Positions 6,416 to 14,534 of a DNA stretch of 39,362 bases are shown one piece after another (position 1 is the first letter of the stretch; each line of letters opens with the position of its first letter). The notes beneath the pieces were generated by a model. The model was not told the origin of the DNA. It did no database searches and was given only the letters and a program-made list of their open reading frames with translations. The DNA is from Paracoccaceae bacterium (GTDB lineage: Bacteria; Pseudomonadota; Alphaproteobacteria; Rhodobacterales; Rhodobacteraceae), in NCBI GenBank assembly GCA_024226455.1, contig JAAELR010000012.1, forward strand, positions 1 through 39,362. Reading direction: 5' to 3'. The translations under genes were made by a program, and so were the position numbers.

Positions 6416-8575
6416 CTAGTCCCGCCCGGTCCGGCTGACCCGCGGCGAGAGAGGGCTGGCGATGCGCCCGCTGCCCAGCACTTGCCCATGCCCGGCGCTC
6501 ATGGCGTTGCCATGCGGCCAGCCGTCGCCGCACCGGCGTTCCGCCGCATGGCCCAGCACCGACAGGATCTGCTGGCTGCCGGAATTACCGATGCCGGCGA
6601 CCAACGCCTCGGCGACAACCCGGGTGGCCTGTGACGAGGCAAAGCTGGTGCCGCTCATCGCGGTGACCGACCCGTTGGCCGAGCCTGCTGCGAGGATGCC
6701 GAAATGCGCCGGGCCGTCCTCTGTCGGCAGCGCGGCATTGGGCTCAGAGCGGCGGTCGTGGTATCGCTGGTGGCCCAGCGCCGTGCCGTCATCCTCGCCG
6801 CCCGTGCTGCCCCGGCCGGTGGCCGAGTAGGGTGCCGGGCGACCGTCCGACACGCGGTAGCCAGCCACCCGCGCCACCGCGCCATGGGTCACCGAGGCAT
6901 TCATCGTGCCGTGCCGCCTTACCGGCGTGTCATACTCCAGGTCGTCGTTGCCGACCGGTTCGGGCGGGTAACCGTAGCTTTCGACCAGATGGCCGTCCTC
7001 GTCAAAGACCCGATAGCCCGGATCGTCGAAATAGGACCGCAGGTTGACCGGGCGACCGGGCAATACCTGCTGGTCAGTCTGCACCGACAGCACGCATTGT
7101 ATCTGGCTGTCCGAGCGGTTTTTTACCCTGATCTTCCAGACCCCGGCCGGGGCCGTGGGTCCGTCTCCTGCCGCCCGCGCGGTCGGAGCCGTACACAGGA
7201 CATAACGGAATTTCCGCCGGCTCGCGCCGCCGCCGTCACTATCGCCCTCGTCGATCTGCTGACAGTAGATCCGGCCATAGTCGCCAAGCTCCGAATAGTG
7301 CTCTGGCTGCCCGACGCGCACCTGGAAACCCGTGTCGTCGCCACCCGGCGGCACCAGGGCCAGTTCCAGCGGTGCGCAGTCCGACCCGTCCTGATTGCGG
7401 GTCCATATCTCGACGAAATTCGACGACTGGTCCTGCGGCGATACTCGCCAGTCGAGGCTCAGCGTCTCGCCCGGCATCGGTTCGAGATAGGCGTTGCAGC
7501 GCAGCAGGTTGTCGTTGCCCACAGGCATCACCACCCGGACCGGCATCAGCCTGGCCGCCTCGCGCGCCTGGTGAAAGCGGCTCAGCGTATTTGGGAACCT
7601 GTCCAGCGTGTCCTTCGAGCCAGCCTGCTTGCCGAACGAAAGGTTGAGCACTACCGGATAGCCCACCGGCTCTGCCCAATCTGCGGCGGGGTCAAAGCCG
7701 GGGTGGTTCTTCTGCCAGATCGCGTCGGCCAGATCGGTGATGCGCTGCACCGCGTAGATCATGTAATCGTCGAGATAGGTACCGGACGCGCCGAAGATGC
7801 CGCTGCCGGGGATGTTGACCGTGATGATCCTGACGCGGTCGCGGAACGCGGCCTCGGCGTTGCCTGCGGGCTCTGGCGAACAGCCCGCCGCCGCGTCCAG
7901 CACATGCGCCCCGTGCGAATGGCGTCCGGCCAGATCGCGGGGGCCTTTGACATGTTCCATGTCCAACGTCCCGGTGGCCGCATTGAACCCCGCCTCATCC
8001 AGCCAGCCGGTCAGCGATCCGCCGCTATACTCGGCCAGCAGCCGATCGATGTCGTCGCGATAAAGCTCGCGCCCGAAAGGCAGGTAGGGCTGCGACAGCC
8101 CGCTCCATTCGCCCGGCATTTGCCAGGCAGCCAGGATGCGGCTGGACCCGTCGGGGTTGCGCCAGCGGTTGTGACCCAGCGGGATGCCCACGTCGATAAC
8201 ACCGACGATGACCGTTTCGTCGGGCAGATCGGGCAGCTTGCCGGGGTCGGGCAGCCAGCTTTTCTCTGCGTCGAGATGGGCGGCGAAATCCGGCTTGCCA
8301 GCGCAGGGGTGGTTCAGCGCATAGGCGGGAACCGGCGCGATACTGCTATAGTCGGCAGAGCCCAGCGCCGGCGGCCCGAGCAGCGGGCTTTGCCCGGCGT
8401 TCAGCCCGGCCTGGGCAATCTGCCGGACCAGATCGTGCGGTTGTGCGCCATTCGGGTCGTCGACGATGCGAGACGCGCCGGGACCCCCGCCATCCGGGTC
8501 GGTTGGCGACGAGGCCCAGTGCACATAGGGCATCCCCCCCGCAAATGGTTTCCAGTCGCTCCAGGCCGTGGTCAT
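6416..8575 (-). CDS. Subtilisin-like serine protease (peptidase family S8)
   Basis: 719 residues from ATG 8575, chosen because it overlaps the TGA of the upstream gene as ATGA; a start 21 bases earlier is possible. The S8 catalytic set is complete: Asp in VIVGVIDVGIPLG (about D128), His in RHSHGAHVLD (about H221), the oxyanion-hole Asn in VVMPVGNDN (about N354) and Ser in AMSGTSFASSQATR (about S644). Between the Asn and the Ser lies an insertion of about 290 residues with a beta-rich look (SLDWRVSPQDQSSNFVEIWT and onward), probably a jelly-roll/PA-like accessory domain. The N-terminus (TTAWSDWKPFAGG) has no hydrophobic signal peptide, which is odd for a subtilase and suggests cytoplasmic action or non-classical export. 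The substrate is unknown; linkage to the PAP2-fold gene suggests shared function. Confidence 0.88.
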   Translation of the reverse strand: MTTAWSDWKPFAGGMPYVHWASSPTDPDGGGPGASRIVDDPNGAQPHDLVRQIAQAGLNAGQSPLLGPPALGSADYSSIAPVPAYALNHPCAGKPDFAAHLDAEKSWLPDPGKLPDLPDETVIVGVIDVGIPLGHNRWRNPDGSSRILAAWQMPGEWSGLSQPYLPFGRELYRDDIDRLLAEYSGGSLTGWLDEAGFNAATGTLDMEHVKGPRDLAGRHSHGAHVLDAAAGCSPEPAGNAEAAFRDRVRIITVNIPGSGIFGASGTYLDDYMIYAVQRITDLADAIWQKNHPGFDPAADWAEPVGYPVVLNLSFGKQAGSKDTLDRFPNTLSRFHQAREAARLMPVRVVMPVGNDNLLRCNAYLEPMPGETLSLDWRVSPQDQSSNFVEIWTRNQDGSDCAPLELALVPPGGDDTGFQVRVGQPEHYSELGDYGRIYCQQIDEGDSDGGGASRRKFRYVLCTAPTARAAGDGPTAPAGVWKIRVKNRSDSQIQCVLSVQTDQQVLPGRPVNLRSYFDDPGYRVFDEDGHLVESYGYPPEPVGNDDLEYDTPVRRHGTMNASVTHGAVARVAGYRVSDGRPAPYSATGRGSTGGEDDGTALGHQRYHDRRSEPNAALPTEDGPAHFGILAAGSANGSVTAMSGTSFASSQATRVVAEALVAGIGNSGSQQILSVLGHAAERRCGDGWPHGNAMSAGHGQVLGSGRIASPLSPRVSRTGRD

Positions 8576-9639
8576 TTGTCCTTGCCTCCGGCCCACTCGG
8601 CCTTGGCATCGTTCCAGAGCCGCCGGAACAGAGGTGCGCCGTCGCAGGCGGTCTGGGTGCAGGGGGCAGCCTTCGCCAGATGCTGGCGCACCCAGCCCAG
8701 GGTGAAGTCCTTGTCGATATCGAGCCAGGCGTCATTCTCGGCATAGCTCAGCGATGTGTAGGCCCCGTTGGTGGCGATGCTGTGCACCGCCTCTCCGATC
8801 ATGCTGCCCAGCACCGCGCCGGCGGCGGAATCCACCGGAAAATGCACCCCCGCGACGGTCCGGTTCACGGCAATCCTGTGGGCAATGCGAAACGCCATTG
8901 GCATTTCCGACGCTTCCACCGCCTCGGCGGCGCCTTGGCCCGCGAGCAGGCGGTGCAGCACCGTTGCCAGCGCATGCGCCTCGGTCGAGTGGCCGGACGG
9001 AAATGTCGAATGGTCCGGCGTCTGGATGATCGGCTGGACCTGCTGCGTATAGTCGGCAGGCCGCGGCCCCCAGCAGTAATGCTTGAACTGCATTTCAACG
9101 TGAATGGCCAGCGACTGCACCAGCGACAACAGCATCATCGTCTTGGCCCGCCGCCACGGGTTCATCGTCGTCAATGCCCCGAAATAGGACTGGATGTCGC
9201 CGATCTGATCGATGATCTCGGAAATTCTGTCGACCCGCAGATCGGCGTAGTTCCGCACCCAGATCAACTGTTGTGCAAGGTCTTCGGGGGCGGGCTGGGC
9301 GATGCTGCAGACCTCGACACCGCCGTCGAGAAACAGCTTGGCACCGTTGCCGTCGGCGCCGCTGACCCGGAACCTGCTTGACAACTCACCGAACAGGATC
9401 TGACTGCGGCGGTCTGGCGACAGATACTCCAGGTTGTCGGGGTCGTTCAACTCGTGCGGTGTGTCAGACGTCGCCAACCCGTCCCAATAGCCGACCGTGG
9501 CGTCATGAGTCGCCGCCAGCGCAAACGCCCTCAGCGGCGATGCTCCTCCGTGCGAGTCCATGTCTCCATGACTACCACCGTGACTACCACCGTGACTGCC
9601 GCCATGACTTCCCCCGTGGCTCCCACCAACCAATGCCAT
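8572..9639 (-). CDS. PAP2 / vanadium-dependent haloperoxidase-fold enzyme with GGSH-repeat N-terminus
   Basis: 355 residues; ATG 9639 follows AGGGAGATCTC. The three acid-phosphatase/haloperoxidase motifs are present: K-x6-RP in KHYCWGPRP (K186, R193), PSGH in STFPSGHST (catalytic His217) and R-x5-H-x3-D in NRTVAGVHFPVD (R260, H266, D270). These bind phosphate or vanadate. The spacing and the tryptophan next to RP resemble bacterial vanadium-haloperoxidase-like proteins, but phosphatase activity cannot be excluded from sequence. No transmembrane helices or signal peptide are seen, unlike membrane PAP2 lipid phosphatases. The N-terminus carries five exact GGSH units, possibly metal-binding or a flexible tag. 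The gene overlaps the downstream protease by four bases and leads the three-gene set. Confidence 0.83.
   Translation of the reverse strand: MALVGGSHGGSHGGSHGGSHGGSHGDMDSHGGASPLRAFALAATHDATVGYWDGLATSDTPHELNDPDNLEYLSPDRRSQILFGELSSRFRVSGADGNGAKLFLDGGVEVCSIAQPAPEDLAQQLIWVRNYADLRVDRISEIIDQIGDIQSYFGALTTMNPWRRAKTMMLLSLVQSLAIHVEMQFKHYCWGPRPADYTQQVQPIIQTPDHSTFPSGHSTEAHALATVLHRLLAGQGAAEAVEASEMPMAFRIAHRIAVNRTVAGVHFPVDSAAGAVLGSMIGEAVHSIATNGAYTSLSYAENDAWLDIDKDFTLGWVRQHLAKAAPCTQTACDGAPLFRRLWNDAKAEWAGGKDK
9568..9627 (-). repeat. Five tandem 12-bp units encoding GGSH
   Basis: Residues 5-24 of the PAP2-fold protein are five consecutive GGSH units, encoded by 12-bp repeats with mostly synonymous variation in the glycine and serine codons. 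A partial sixth unit (DSHGG) follows. Such a tract can change copy number by slippage without breaking frame. The His spacing of four could bind metal ions. Confidence 0.85.
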
Positions 9640-10039
9640 GAGATCTCCCTTTCTCTTTTGATTTTGCCTTGGCCCGGGGCTGATTACCGGTCGTTATCCG
9701 GTTTGCCCGCCGCCAAGGCTGTTTTGCTGCTTTGCGATCAACTATGCGCCCGTGTGTTGCTGTCCCTGACCGGAACAACGATGCCATGGGTCCGGCAACA
9801 GAATTGCCGACGATACCCAAGAAACCGGGTACGCTTTGGTACTTGGAAATGCCCCCCTCGTCCGAAACCGGAACGGCCTGCGTCCCACCCGCCTGGCCGC
9901 CCGCTGAAAGCCACGGCAGGTCAAAGCCAGCCGCGCCCGGGCATTTTGCGCGCGCGGCGTGAATGCAGCGAGAGTACAGCGTGAGTAATCAGTGAAATCG
10001 CGCCCCGGGGAGGCGGAGGGGCGGTCGCACCCTTCGGTG
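9640..10039. other. 400-bp intergenic region, presumed promoter of the PAP2-protease-SARP set
   Basis: No frame here has credible protein composition or a supported start. It lies downstream of the betA-like gene and upstream of the PAP2-fold gene, both on the minus strand. It must therefore contain the end of the first transcript and probably the promoter of the second. I cannot pick out a convincing -35/-10 pair. Confidence 0.4.
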
Positions 10040-11698
10040 CTATCTCTGCGCGGTCTGCCAGTCGGGGTGGATCCATGGCTGCGCGTTCTCTGCCGCCAGC
10101 GGCGCACGGCCAAGGATGTGGTCGCTGGCCTTTTCGCCGACCATGATCGACGGCCCGTTCAGATTGCCGTTGGGGATCCGCGGAAAAATGCTGCTGTCGG
10201 CCAGCCGCAACGCCTCTACCCCGATGACCCGGTTTTCGGGGTCGACCACGGCGCCGGGGTCGTCGGACCCACCCATCCGGCAGGTGCCGCACGGGTGATA
10301 GGCGCTTTCTGCGTGGTCGCGGATGAAACCGTTCAACTCGTCATCACTCTGCAGCCCGGCACCGGGCAGGATCTCGTGCTTCACATGAGGCTCGAAAGCA
10401 GCTTGCGAGAAGATCTCGCGGGTCAGCCGCAGGCAGGTGCGGAAATCGGTCCAGTCGCGATCCTCGGACATGTAGTTGAAGAAGATCCGCGGCGCCGCCG
10501 CCGGGTCGGCGGACTGCAACGTCACAGCACCGCGCGAGGCGGCGCGCATCGGGCCGGTATGAGCCTGAAAGCCGTGCCCTTCGGAGGCGACCTTGCCGTC
10601 ATAGCGCACGGCAATGGGCATGAAGTGATACTGGATGTCGGGATATTCCAGCCCCGCGCGCGACCGGATGAAGGCGGCACTCTCGAAATGGTTCGACGCG
10701 CCCAATCCCTTTTTGGTCAGCAGCCACTGGGCGCCGATCACCGCCTTCGAGATCAGGTTCCAGTGCTTGAAAAGCGTGATCGGCTGGCGCGCGGCAAACT
10801 GAAAATAAACCTCTAGATGATCCTGCAGATTGCCGCCGACGCCGGGGCGGTCGGCCACCACGCCTATCGAGTGTTCGGCCAGATGGGCGCCCGGGCCGAT
10901 GCCCGACAACATCAGCAGCTTGGGCGAATTGATCGACCCGGCGGCAAGGATCACCTCGCGGCGGGCGCGGATCACCCGGGCGCGGTTGCCCTGCCCGATC
11001 TCGACACCGGTGGCGCGGCCATTGTCGATCACCACCCGGCGCACAAACCCGCGCACCAGGTCGCAGTTGGGCCGCTTCAGGGCAGGGCGCAGATAGGCAT
11101 TGGCCGCCGACCAGCGCCGGCCCTTCCAGACCGTCTGCTCCATCGGGCCGAAACCCTCTTGCTGCTGACCGTTATAGTCGCCGGTCACCTGATACCCGGC
11201 CTGCCGCCCGGCCTCGACGAATGCGTGGTATAGCGGGTTCCGGCGCGGGCCGCGGGTAACGTGCAGCGGGCCGTCATTGCCGCGCCATGACGTGTCGCCG
11301 CCGTGACCGCCATCATGCCAGTTCTCCATCCGCTTGAAATAAGGCAGCACGTCGGCATAACTCCAGCCCGCCGCGCCCTGCTCGGCCCAATGGTCGAAAT
11401 CGCGGGCATGGCCGCGCACATAGACCATGCCGTTGATCGAGGACGACCCACCGATGACCTTGCCGCGCGGCGTGACCAGCCGGCGCCCGCCCAGATGCGG
11501 CTCCGGTTCGGTCTGGTAGCCCCAGTCGTATAGCTTCATGTTCATCGGATAGCTCAGCGCGGCGGGCATCTGGATCAGCGGGCCGACATCGCTGCCGCCA
11601 TGTTCGACCACCAGTACCGACGCCCCCGCCTCGGCAAGCCGGTATGCCATGGCGCAGCCCGCGCTGCCGGCACCCACAACCACAAAATCCGCTTCCAT
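10040..11698 (-). CDS. betA: Choline dehydrogenase-like GMC oxidoreductase
   Basis: 552 residues from ATG 11698, which follows GGAG with 7-base spacing; a GTG directly before it is less likely. The N-terminal FAD-binding motif [19 protein letters not shown] and the GMC signature [14 protein letters not shown] are clear. The C-terminal active-site block [15 protein letters not shown] and the FAD-contact [10 protein letters not shown] close the protein. Other blocks ([27 protein letters not shown]) match bacterial BetA closely. BetA oxidises choline to betaine aldehyde, passing electrons to the respiratory chain. No betB, betI or betC homologue lies in the window, so the substrate could be another alcohol. 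It is the most distal member of the methylamine/ETF block; its product could feed that pathway. Confidence 0.85.
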   Translation of the reverse strand: MEADFVVVGAGSAGCAMAYRLAEAGASVLVVEHGGSDVGPLIQMPAALSYPMNMKLYDWGYQTEPEPHLGGRRLVTPRGKVIGGSSSINGMVYVRGHARDFDHWAEQGAAGWSYADVLPYFKRMENWHDGGHGGDTSWRGNDGPLHVTRGPRRNPLYHAFVEAGRQAGYQVTGDYNGQQQEGFGPMEQTVWKGRRWSAANAYLRPALKRPNCDLVRGFVRRVVIDNGRATGVEIGQGNRARVIRARREVILAAGSINSPKLLMLSGIGPGAHLAEHSIGVVADRPGVGGNLQDHLEVYFQFAARQPITLFKHWNLISKAVIGAQWLLTKKGLGASNHFESAAFIRSRAGLEYPDIQYHFMPIAVRYDGKVASEGHGFQAHTGPMRAASRGAVTLQSADPAAAPRIFFNYMSEDRDWTDFRTCLRLTREIFSQAAFEPHVKHEILPGAGLQSDDELNGFIRDHAESAYHPCGTCRMGGSDDPGAVVDPENRVIGVEALRLADSSIFPRIPNGNLNGPSIMVGEKASDHILGRAPLAAENAQPWIHPDWQTAQR

Positions 11699-11817
11699 CA
11701 CGCTTCTCCGTCGTCTTCAGGCGCCTTGCGGATCAGCAAGCCCGGCGCCGCTTGGTCACCAACAGGGCAGATGTGCCCGCGGGCGCGGCCGCTGCCGGAC
11801 AGGTCTCGCATCCACCC

Positions 11818-11928
11818 TCAAAGCTTGTCACCCCAGGTGCGCGCCAGGTAGAGACAGATGGCCGCCAGCACGACGATCATCACAATGGCCGCCACGTCGG
11901 CCCCCGGATATCCCCAGAATTGGCTCAT
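11818..11928 (-). CDS. 36-residue single-span membrane peptide between transporter and dehydrogenase genes
   Basis: ATG 11928 is preceded by GGAAAAGGGCGCGCG and lies 16 bases beyond the stop of the DMT transporter gene, so translation is probably coupled. The peptide starts MSQFWGYPGADVAAIVMI, has one strongly hydrophobic helix of about 18 residues (DVAAIVMIVVLAAICLYLA), then a positively charged/polar tail ending TWGDKL and TGA at 11818-11820. The layout (short aromatic N-terminus, one helix, short tail) is typical of small transporter- or oxidase-associated subunits. Its position between the transporter and the BetA-like dehydrogenase suggests it assists one of them. I do not recognise a named family. 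Confidence 0.7.
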   Translation of the reverse strand: MSQFWGYPGADVAAIVMIVVLAAICLYLARTWGDKL

Positions 11929-11944
11929 CGCGCGCCCTTTTCCG

Positions 11945-13330
11945 TCATAACAGCCCCGTCTCCGACATTCGCTCGACCCCGAACGGGCTGATCCGGAATT
12001 TCATCAGGATCTTGTCCTTGCCGAAATGCCGGCCATCGTCGAGATCATCCTCCAGTTCTTCGATCAGCGCTCCGGAATAGAGATCGGTCAGCGTGGCCCG
12101 CACCTCTCCTTTCCAGTATTTGCTGTCGCGGCCATACCTGCGAAACACCTCTTGCATAATCTCATGGTCCCACAGGCCCCGCTCTGCCGCGTCGGCCAAA
12201 ATCCGCAAGACAAAGCCCTTCATGTGCAAGTGGCTGTAATCGTCCCCGCCATGGTTTTGCGGCGCGGCGTCCCTGTCCATTCCATGCGCGGGGACACGCA
12301 CGACCTCGACGACCTCGGTGCTTTCCGAGGCCATCACCCAGACGCCGCCAATGGTCAGGACAAGCCCGATGACGAAATTCCACTCTGGCAGGCGCAGCGC
12401 GAAGATCGCAATGAAGATCACCGCAAAGACCGCGTGCAGCGCGCCGATGGCCTGACCGCGCCCGACACCGATCAGCGGAAAGGACTTGTACCAGGTCACG
12501 TAGCAAAAGCTGAAGGTCAGCCCGGCCAGCGCGAACCACATCAGCGCCTTGGGGTTCAGGCTGGCCACGGCGATCTCCATCACCGGCGTGTCGAAGTAGA
12601 ACGCGGCAAAGGGCACCAGCATCGCGACCCAATAGATGACCTCGGCGGCAAAGCGGATGGTGATGCCGACATCGGGGTCGGTGATGTCCAGAGCCCGGCC
12701 CGCAACGGCGCCCTCGACCCCCCAGCCCACCGCCGCCATCACACCGCCGAAATAGCCGATCCAGACCATCTCTGTGGCGTTGGCGGTTTCACTGGTAAGG
12801 CCGGGCAGGAAGATGGCCAATCCGCCGACGACGATGATCAAGATCCCCATTGCGGCACGAAAGGTGATCTTTTCGTTATACCAAAGCCGCGCCATCGTGG
12901 CGCCGATGATCGGGTAAAGCAACGTGGCGACGGCGGCAAAGATCGGACCCACATAGCCAATGGCCAGATACGACCCGAAAAGCGCGCCGGGCCCGCCGAA
13001 GATCGCCGCCAGAAAGAACCAGACAGAGATTTTCCTGAACCGGCGGAAGGTGCGCACCAATTCGCCGAGCTTGTCCAGCACCCCCAGCCACAGCAGCAGG
13101 AAGATCAGCGACCCCACCGCGTTCATCGTGGTGATGACGATGGCGGCAACCAGAAAGGTATCTACATTCGAGATGTCGAGCCGAACGAAGGGTTCGGTTT
13201 CCCACAGGGCGGCACCGGGCAGATACCACGCCCCCCAGAATACCGCGCACCACATGGCCCAGATGTAACCCCAGCGCACACTGCGGGTTCGGTGCAGCGC
13301 CCTGGCCCGCTCCATCCTGTTCATCGCCAC
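11945..13330 (-). CDS. DMT/EamA-superfamily transporter with ~120-residue C-terminal cytoplasmic extension
   Basis: Up to 461 residues. The start is either GTG 13330 (closer to TAGGG) or ATG 13324. About ten hydrophobic helices form two EamA-like halves; the first opens WGYIWAMWCAVFWGAWYLPG and the second contains GYFGGVMAAVGWGVEGAVAG. The membrane part ends near VWVMASESTE (about residue 340). The last ~120 residues are soluble, charged and helical (HLHMKGFVLRILADAAERG, later LEDDLDDGRHFGKDKILMKF) and end in a segment that looks like a small winged-helix fold. Ordinary EamA proteins are about 300 residues and lack this. It probably moves a small metabolite linked to the methylated-amine block; direction and substrate are unknown. 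Confidence 0.78.
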   Translation of the reverse strand: MAMNRMERARALHRTRSVRWGYIWAMWCAVFWGAWYLPGAALWETEPFVRLDISNVDTFLVAAIVITTMNAVGSLIFLLLWLGVLDKLGELVRTFRRFRKISVWFFLAAIFGGPGALFGSYLAIGYVGPIFAAVATLLYPIIGATMARLWYNEKITFRAAMGILIIVVGGLAIFLPGLTSETANATEMVWIGYFGGVMAAVGWGVEGAVAGRALDITDPDVGITIRFAAEVIYWVAMLVPFAAFYFDTPVMEIAVASLNPKALMWFALAGLTFSFCYVTWYKSFPLIGVGRGQAIGALHAVFAVIFIAIFALRLPEWNFVIGLVLTIGGVWVMASESTEVVEVVRVPAHGMDRDAAPQNHGGDDYSHLHMKGFVLRILADAAERGLWDHEIMQEVFRRYGRDSKYWKGEVRATLTDLYSGALIEELEDDLDDGRHFGKDKILMKFRISPFGVERMSETGLL

Positions 13331-13355
13331 ACGACCCTACCCGATCCGCACTCGG

Positions 13356-13380
13356 GCGCCCGGCCGCACAGGCCGGGCGC
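13356..13380 (-). other. Intercistronic hairpin, 10-bp perfect stem
   Basis: GCGCCCGGCC, loop GCACA, GGCCGGGCGC. It sits between the GcvT-like gene and the transporter gene in a minus-strand operon. On the minus strand no T-run follows, so it is more likely an mRNA-stabilising or attenuating structure than a simple terminator. Confidence 0.65.
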
Positions 13381-13397
13381 ATCTTTTCCTGCCGGGC

Positions 13398-14504
13398 CTA
13401 GCTGTGGGTCCGGGTCTTTTCAGGATCGTGGATCGGGCTTGCAGCGATGGTGGCAGAGCAGGACACACCCTCGCCCGCCACCTGCACCTTGGTGCCGACC
13501 GCCTCATTGCCGCGGCTGACATGCCCCAGCGCCAGCGACTTGCCCATCCGGTGCGAATAGACCGGCGAGTTGACCACGCCGACCTCTGCGCCGTCGATCG
13601 ACAGCGTCTCGCCACCGGCAAGCGCCTCGCCATGGTCTATATCCAGCGTCACCACGGCGATCTTTTCCTTGCCCTTCAGCGCCATCGCGGCGTCGCGGCC
13701 ACGATAATCCGCGCCCTTGGTCGACATCGCCCAGCCAAGCCCCACATCCCAGGGGCTGTTGGCCTCGGTCATGTCATAGGGGTAAAACAGCAGACCGGCC
13801 TCGACCCGGATCTTGTCGAGACAGGTGAACGAGCAGGGCATGATGCCCTCGGGCGCACCCTTTTCGACGATCTGGTCCCAGATATCGGTGATGAACTCGG
13901 CGCGCGAGAAGATCTCATAGCCGCGCTCGCCCGAGTAACCGGTGCGCGAGATGATCACCGGATGACCGAACAGCGTGGTTTCTTGCTGGTGGAAATAGCC
14001 CATGCCTGCCAGGTCTGCAGGCGTGTGCTGGTCCAGGAACGCCGTGGCCTTGGGCCCCTGCAGCGAGATGTCGTGCAGATCGTCGTCGAACTCGATGGTG
14101 ACGTCCTTGCCTGCAGCCGATTCCTGCAACCGCGCCATGCACTGGCCAGAGCCATGCACCACCAGATATTCATCGCCACCGAGGTTAAAGATGATGGCGT
14201 CGTCGCAGATCGTGCCCTCTTCGGTCAGGTTGGGGCCATAGGCCGACCGGCCGGGGCCGATCCTGGTCATGTCGCGGGTGATGATATGATCGACCACCGC
14301 CAGCGCATCGGCGCCTCGAACGAATGTCTTTCGCAGGCCCGAGACGTCGAACAGCCCCGCCGCCGTGCGCACCGCGTCATGTTCGTCTTCGGGGTTGCTG
14401 GCATAGTCCCAGGCCACCTCCATGCCGTTCCAGTCGCCCAGATCCGAGCCCAGCGCCTTGTGCCGGCTTTCAAGCACCGAGTGGCGTCCGCCTTCCTCTG
14501 CCAT
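13398..14504 (-). CDS. GcvT-like folate-dependent aminomethyl/methyl transferase
   Basis: 368 residues; ATG 14504 follows AAGGAGGAG. It shows the GcvT/DmdA fold in order: GLFDVSGLRKTFVRG (N-terminal ring), then TICDDAIIFNLGGDEYLVVH, where the acidic pair corresponds to the folate-site Asp of GcvT, SRTGYSGERGYEIF, and DKIRVEAGLLFYPYDMTEAN in the folate-binding middle. Such proteins transfer one-carbon groups from an amine or sulfonium to tetrahydrofolate. It follows etfA after 30 bp in the demethylation operon. Its likely job is to catch the formaldehyde-level carbon released by the TMADH-type enzyme as methylene-THF, or to demethylate an intermediate directly. It is unlikely to be the housekeeping GcvT, since no gcvH or gcvP is near. 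Confidence 0.82.
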   Translation of the reverse strand: MAEEGGRHSVLESRHKALGSDLGDWNGMEVAWDYASNPEDEHDAVRTAAGLFDVSGLRKTFVRGADALAVVDHIITRDMTRIGPGRSAYGPNLTEEGTICDDAIIFNLGGDEYLVVHGSGQCMARLQESAAGKDVTIEFDDDLHDISLQGPKATAFLDQHTPADLAGMGYFHQQETTLFGHPVIISRTGYSGERGYEIFSRAEFITDIWDQIVEKGAPEGIMPCSFTCLDKIRVEAGLLFYPYDMTEANSPWDVGLGWAMSTKGADYRGRDAAMALKGKEKIAVVTLDIDHGEALAGGETLSIDGAEVGVVNSPVYSHRMGKSLALGHVSRGNEAVGTKVQVAGEGVSCSATIAASPIHDPEKTRTHS

Positions 14505-14534
14505 TGTCTTTCTCCTCCTTGGAAGTTTCCGTTT

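Noticed and set aside
9640-10039. Small ORFs on both strands in the gap before the PAP2-fold gene.
   Set aside because: Composition is shadow-like, starts lack ribosome sites, and no motif is recognisable.
13356-13380. Rho-independent terminator ending the demethylation operon.
   Set aside because: The T-rich tract lies on the plus-strand side only; in the direction of the operon there is none, and co-oriented genes follow closely.
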